Shown: positions 60,877 to 64,000 of the stretch, piece by piece
Position numbering within the stretch: position 1 is the stretch's first letter
Layout: every line of letters begins with the position of its first letter
Assembly: GCA_002422085.1 (NCBI GenBank)
Contig: DISZ01000007.1
Coordinates: 1 to 64,000 of the forward strand
Direction: 5' to 3'
DNA: 64,000 bases
Source: Rhodobacteraceae bacterium UBA6197
Lineage (GTDB): Bacteria > Pseudomonadota > Alphaproteobacteria > Rhodobacterales > Rhodobacteraceae
Translations under genes and position numbers: made by a program
Notes under the pieces: generated by a model
Told to the model about the DNA's origin: nothing
Databases searched by the model: none
Seen by the model: the letters and a program-made list of their open reading frames with translations, nothing else

Positions 60877-63225
60877 TCAGATATCGCCGGGAATCTGGTT
60901 TTGCACCGTCGCTGTCAATTCGCTGAGCGAGAACGGCTTGGGCAGGAATACGGAATTGGGCACCGGAGGCCGCCCGTCCTGGAACACATCCTCGGCGTAG
61001 CCCGATACAAAGACCACCGCGGTGCCCGGCCGCGTCTTGAGGGCTTCGCGCACCCAACTCGGGCCATCGAGTCCCGGCATGATCACATCGGTCAGAAAGA
61101 CATCGACGTGCAACGATGGATCCTCCAATAGATGCAATGCCTCTTCGGCGTTCTCGGCTTCGAAGACGGTATAGCCGCGCAGTTTCAAGGCACGGCAGGC
61201 AAAGGCGCGCACGGGGGCCTCGTCCTCGACCAGAAGCACCGTCGCGGTGCTGTTGCGGGGGGCCGCAGCCTCGACCGGCGCCGGGACCACGTCTTCGGGT
61301 TCGGCAATCTGGTCATGCGCGGGGAAATAGAGGGTAAAGCTGGTTCCCGACCCCAAGACCGAATCGCAAAAAATATAGCCTCCGGTCTGCTTGACGATAC
61401 CATAGGCGGTGGACAGGCCGAGGCCGGTGCCCTCGCCCGTGCGCTTGGTCGTATAAAAGGGCTCGAAGATCTTGCTGAGCTTGTCCGGCGCGATTCCGGT
61501 GCCTTCGTCGATAACCCGCACCACGACATAGTCACCCACCGCAATTGCCGCGCGATCCCGCTTCAACTCATCTGACAAGCGGCAATTCTCGGTTTCGATC
61601 CGGATTTCGCCGCCGCCGGGCATCGCGTCGCGCGCGTTGACCACAAGGTTCATGATCACCTGTTCCAACTGCCGCTTGTCGGCGCGGATCAGGCGCAGGT
61701 CCGGGTCGTGGCGCAGCGTCAGACTCACTTTTTCACCAACCAGACGGTTCAGCAGATGGGTCAGATCCGACAGCGTGTCGCGCAAGTCGATGATCCGCGG
61801 CTTGAGCGTCTGCTTGCGCGAAAACGCCAACAGCTGCCCGACAAGGCTGGCCGCGCGATTGGCGTTCTGGCTGATCTGATCCAGGTCGGCGTAATCCGGA
61901 TCGCCCTTGTCGTGGCGCAGCATCAACAAATCGCAGTGGCCCGAAATCGCCGTTAGGAGATTGTTGAAATCATGCGCAACGCCACCGGCAAGCTGACCGA
62001 TTGCCTGCATCTTCTGACTTTGCACGAACTGCGCCTCAAGCGTCTTGAGTTGGGTCGCGTCCGAAAGCACCGCCACCAGGCCCGGACGCCCGTCTTCGAC
62101 CACGCGCGACAATGTGACCTGCAAGAAAACCTCGCGTTCGCCCCGCCTTGCGCGCAGCACCTCGGGGCGCCGATCGGCGCGGCCCGACAACGCATCCGTC
62201 AGCCAATCACTGATCGGTCGCCCCAATCCCTCAAACAGATCAGCAAAATGCGCTTCCGGGTCGATTTGACCCAAAAGGCCACGCGCAATGCGGTTGACGG
62301 CCAACACCTGGCCGTCGGCCGACAGGCGCATCAACGCCACCGGAAGCGCCTCGAACGACGTCGGATCATGCGCGGTCGCCCGGCCTGTCGCCATTGGCAG
62401 AAGATAGATCTCGCGGCGGCCGCCAAGGCCATCCAGTTCGGCCACCACGGCGCGCAACGGGCCATTCGGGGTGGAGATCTCGTGCTCGGCGCCCGACCGC
62501 AGCGGCAATTCCACAAAAACCCGATCAAGCGTTCGAACACGCTCGCCCACCAGACGGCGCAGCGCTTCATTCATGAAGAGGATCGTGCCACTTTTCGACA
62601 CGGTCAGCATCGGCAGGCTGATCGTTTCGGCCCCGCGCCCGCCGGTCGGGCGTTCGGCCATATCTTCCAGCCGCCACAAGAAGCTGTCACCCCCAATCTG
62701 ATGCACCGAAAGCCGCACATGGCCGCGACGCGTCACCAGATCTTCGCGTGAAGCCCCCAGCGCTGCCGCCTTGCTTTGCAGTCGATTGAGCACCGAGCCC
62801 GGTTGCGCGAACACCTCGCCCAGGGCGCGTGTCAGCGTCTGCCCGCCGCGCGACCCGAAGCGCTCGACCGCAGCGCGATTTTGAAAGCCGATGCTGCCAT
62901 CCCCATCCGTGGTGAAACTTGGCGAGGCATCCTGCGCAATGAACCCGGCAATCTGGCTTTGAAGGTTTTGGCGTTGGCGTATCTGCCCCGCGGCGGCCAG
63001 GCGCAGTATCAGCGCCAGGGCAACCAATGTGCCCGCAATCGCCAGAAACGCCAGCGTCAACACCTGATCCGGGATCAATAAGCCAACCGTCAGCGCGCAA
63101 AAGGCGGCAATCAACAGATACATCCACCCCGGCGCAAGAAACGCGGCAGTGCGAAGGATGGGTTGCATTGGCTGCAACGGATGCGACACGCGAAAGCCCC
63201 CTTCTTCAGAATCGGCTTCCTGCAT
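60877..63225 (-). CDS. cckA: Hybrid histidine kinase/phosphatase CckA
   Basis: A 782-residue protein with two N-terminal membrane helices (about 28-70), PAS-like domains (90-370), a HisKA domain with phospho-acceptor His in GGVAHDFNNLLTAISGHCDLL, an HATPase domain (NLVVNARDAMPGGG, GTGIAPDKL, GEGTGLGLSTAYGIV) and a C-terminal receiver (LLVEDEAPVRAF, FLTDVIMPGLDG, KPFSLSEL). This is the CckA architecture, which feeds the ChpT-CtrA phosphorelay. A GTG at 63189 after AAGGGGG is an alternative start. A CtrA-type box is just upstream. Confidence 0.93.
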   Translation of the reverse strand: MQEADSEEGGFRVSHPLQPMQPILRTAAFLAPGWMYLLIAAFCALTVGLLIPDQVLTLAFLAIAGTLVALALILRLAAAGQIRQRQNLQSQIAGFIAQDASPSFTTDGDGSIGFQNRAAVERFGSRGGQTLTRALGEVFAQPGSVLNRLQSKAAALGASREDLVTRRGHVRLSVHQIGGDSFLWRLEDMAERPTGGRGAETISLPMLTVSKSGTILFMNEALRRLVGERVRTLDRVFVELPLRSGAEHEISTPNGPLRAVVAELDGLGGRREIYLLPMATGRATAHDPTSFEALPVALMRLSADGQVLAVNRIARGLLGQIDPEAHFADLFEGLGRPISDWLTDALSGRADRRPEVLRARRGEREVFLQVTLSRVVEDGRPGLVAVLSDATQLKTLEAQFVQSQKMQAIGQLAGGVAHDFNNLLTAISGHCDLLMLRHDKGDPDYADLDQISQNANRAASLVGQLLAFSRKQTLKPRIIDLRDTLSDLTHLLNRLVGEKVSLTLRHDPDLRLIRADKRQLEQVIMNLVVNARDAMPGGGEIRIETENCRLSDELKRDRAAIAVGDYVVVRVIDEGTGIAPDKLSKIFEPFYTTKRTGEGTGLGLSTAYGIVKQTGGYIFCDSVLGSGTSFTLYFPAHDQIAEPEDVVPAPVEAAAPRNSTATVLLVEDEAPVRAFACRALKLRGYTVFEAENAEEALHLLEDPSLHVDVFLTDVIMPGLDGPSWVREALKTRPGTAVVFVSGYAEDVFQDGRPPVPNSVFLPKPFSLSELTATVQNQIPGDI

Positions 63226-63240
63226 TGCGGGGCGAAATGC

Positions 63241-63255
63241 TTAAAGCCCGATTAA
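63241..63255 (-). promoter_or_regulatory. CtrA-type box TTAA-N7-TTAA upstream of cckA
   Basis: TTAA-AGCCCGA-TTAA matches the CtrA consensus spacing exactly. It is 16 bases before the annotated ATG and 52 bases before the alternative GTG at 63189. By eye I found no other exact copy in the window. It suggests feedback of CtrA on cckA. Confidence 0.65.
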
Positions 63256-63298
63256 GGGCCATCAATACACAACCTTAAATTGAGTCAACCTTGAAGCA

Positions 63299-64000
63299 TT
63301 AAACGGCGTCAGAAAGCCTGCGCAGCGTGCAGCCATAGAATCCGTCGCCGCCGTCAAGCGGGGTCAATCGGCGCTCTGAAATCTTTTCCCAGCCCTCCGC
63401 GGCGGCAAAATCCGAGGTCTGGTCGGCGTTCTCGACGTCCAGAAGCGAGCAGGTCATATAGGCGAGCGTCCCGCCGGGGGCCACGAACTGGGCCGCTTTC
63501 TCAAGAATATCACGTTGAATTTGCGTCATTTTCATCAGGCGCTCGGGCGTCAGACGCCACTTGGCCTCGGGCGCGCGCCGCCATGTTCCCGAGCCGGAAC
63601 AGGGCGCATCCACCACCACCAGATCAAACAGGCCGTCGATCGCGCCGGGCTCAACCATCTGAATCCGCCGGCCCGCGCGCGCCGCCCGCGCCGGAATATC
63701 CTGCATCCGTTCAGGCGCGATGTCATGCGCGAAAATGTCAATTTTTGCACGCGCCGCGAGAGCAAGCGCCTTGCCACCGCCGCCGGCGCAATAGTCCAGA
63801 ACGCGCGCGCCCGCGGTCAACGGCAGGCTTTCGATCATCGCCTGCGAGGCGCTGTCCTGCAATTCGACCAGCCCCGTCATATAGGCTTGTGTCAGATGAA
63901 TTTTACGAGGGTTTTCCGTGACTTCCAGCGCAGAGCTCGCAAGGTTGCTGGGCTCTGCCACCACCCCTTCCCGGGCCAGCGCCGCCACCGCCTCGGGCCG
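63299..64000 (-). CDS. RsmB/NSUN-family RNA (cytosine-5) methyltransferase (3' part)
   Basis: The gene enters from beyond 64000; 233 codons are visible and the N-terminus is missing. SAM-binding is seen in VLDYCAGGGGKALALAA, and the two catalytic cysteines in DAPCSGSGTWRR and YMTCSLLDVEN. It should methylate C5 of a cytosine in 16S rRNA or another RNA. It is upstream of cckA on the same strand, with 73 bases between. Which paralogue (RsmB or another Nop2/Sun protein) cannot be told. Confidence 0.93.
   Translation of the reverse strand, partial: RPEAVAALAREGVVAEPSNLASSALEVTENPRKIHLTQAYMTGLVELQDSASQAMIESLPLTAGARVLDYCAGGGGKALALAARAKIDIFAHDIAPERMQDIPARAARAGRRIQMVEPGAIDGLFDLVVVDAPCSGSGTWRRAPEAKWRLTPERLMKMTQIQRDILEKAAQFVAPGGTLAYMTCSLLDVENADQTSDFAAAEGWEKISERRLTPLDGGDGFYGCTLRRLSDAV

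Overview
The window is a gene-dense, GC-rich chromosomal segment of an alphaproteobacterium, most likely of the Rhodobacteraceae/Paracoccaceae (Rhodobacter-like). The signs are alphaproteobacterial SOS boxes (GTTC-N7-GTTC) at recA and uvrA, a CckA cell-cycle kinase with a CtrA-type box, an IscR lacking the usual cluster cysteines at the head of an isc-suf operon, a DUF1127 small protein, and a dispersed gene-end repeat built on GCCTCCGGCGGG...TATTT. I see no insertion sequence, prophage, CRISPR array or rRNA. Species cannot be assigned.

Layout. 1-1.6 kb: end of GAPDH, DUF1127 protein, coaD and a CBS protein. 1.6-7.5 kb: valine (isobutyryl-CoA) degradation, with a divergent LysR regulator, mmsA, an acyl-CoA dehydrogenase, 3-hydroxyisobutyryl-CoA hydrolase and mmsB, and TTGCAA-type dyads at two promoters. 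7.5-12.1 kb: a Crp/Fnr regulator, a DUF2892 membrane protein, SOS-controlled uvrA and a rhodanese. 12.1-21.4 kb, all minus strand: a large AsmA/YhdP-like envelope protein, queA, an MFS protein, a DUF924 protein, lpdA and a second MFS protein. 21.4-24.9 kb: bcp, an M23 peptidase overlapping a bactofilin, and a DUF2189 membrane protein. 24.9-25.4 kb: an array of about 66-bp tandem repeats. 25.4-32.8 kb: prfB, a class A penicillin-binding protein, an AmiC-type amidase, an aminotransferase broken by a nine-G tract, and a DsbA-like thioredoxin.

33.2-40.3 kb is the most distinctive part. A minus-strand operon encodes a three-subunit (gamma-alpha-beta) 2-oxoacid (probably pyruvate):acceptor oxidoreductase. 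Its fourth gene fuses a GltD-like FAD/NAD(P) module to a ferredoxin domain of two [4Fe-4S] motifs. The operon is preceded by a possible 34-codon ORF coupled by ATGA to the gamma subunit, and is divergent from ppsA (PEP synthase). Together they could interconvert acetyl-CoA, pyruvate and PEP with direct NAD(P)H coupling.

40.5-48.4 kb: tRNA-Arg(CCG), then the isc-suf operon (iscR, a NifS/IscS-like desulfurase, sufB, sufC, sufD, two YIP1-like membrane proteins, sufS). Inside the first desulfurase gene lies a near-perfect iron-control (Irr/ICE) palindrome in an AT-rich, rare-codon patch. 48.6-55.8 kb: a hydrolase, two small hypotheticals, an HD protein, NADP-isocitrate dehydrogenase, YitT, SMR and TypA proteins and a class II glutamine amidotransferase. 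55.8-64 kb: DUF1330 protein, alaS, recA, a sulfotransferase-like protein, cckA and the 3' part of an RsmB-type RNA methyltransferase that runs off the window.
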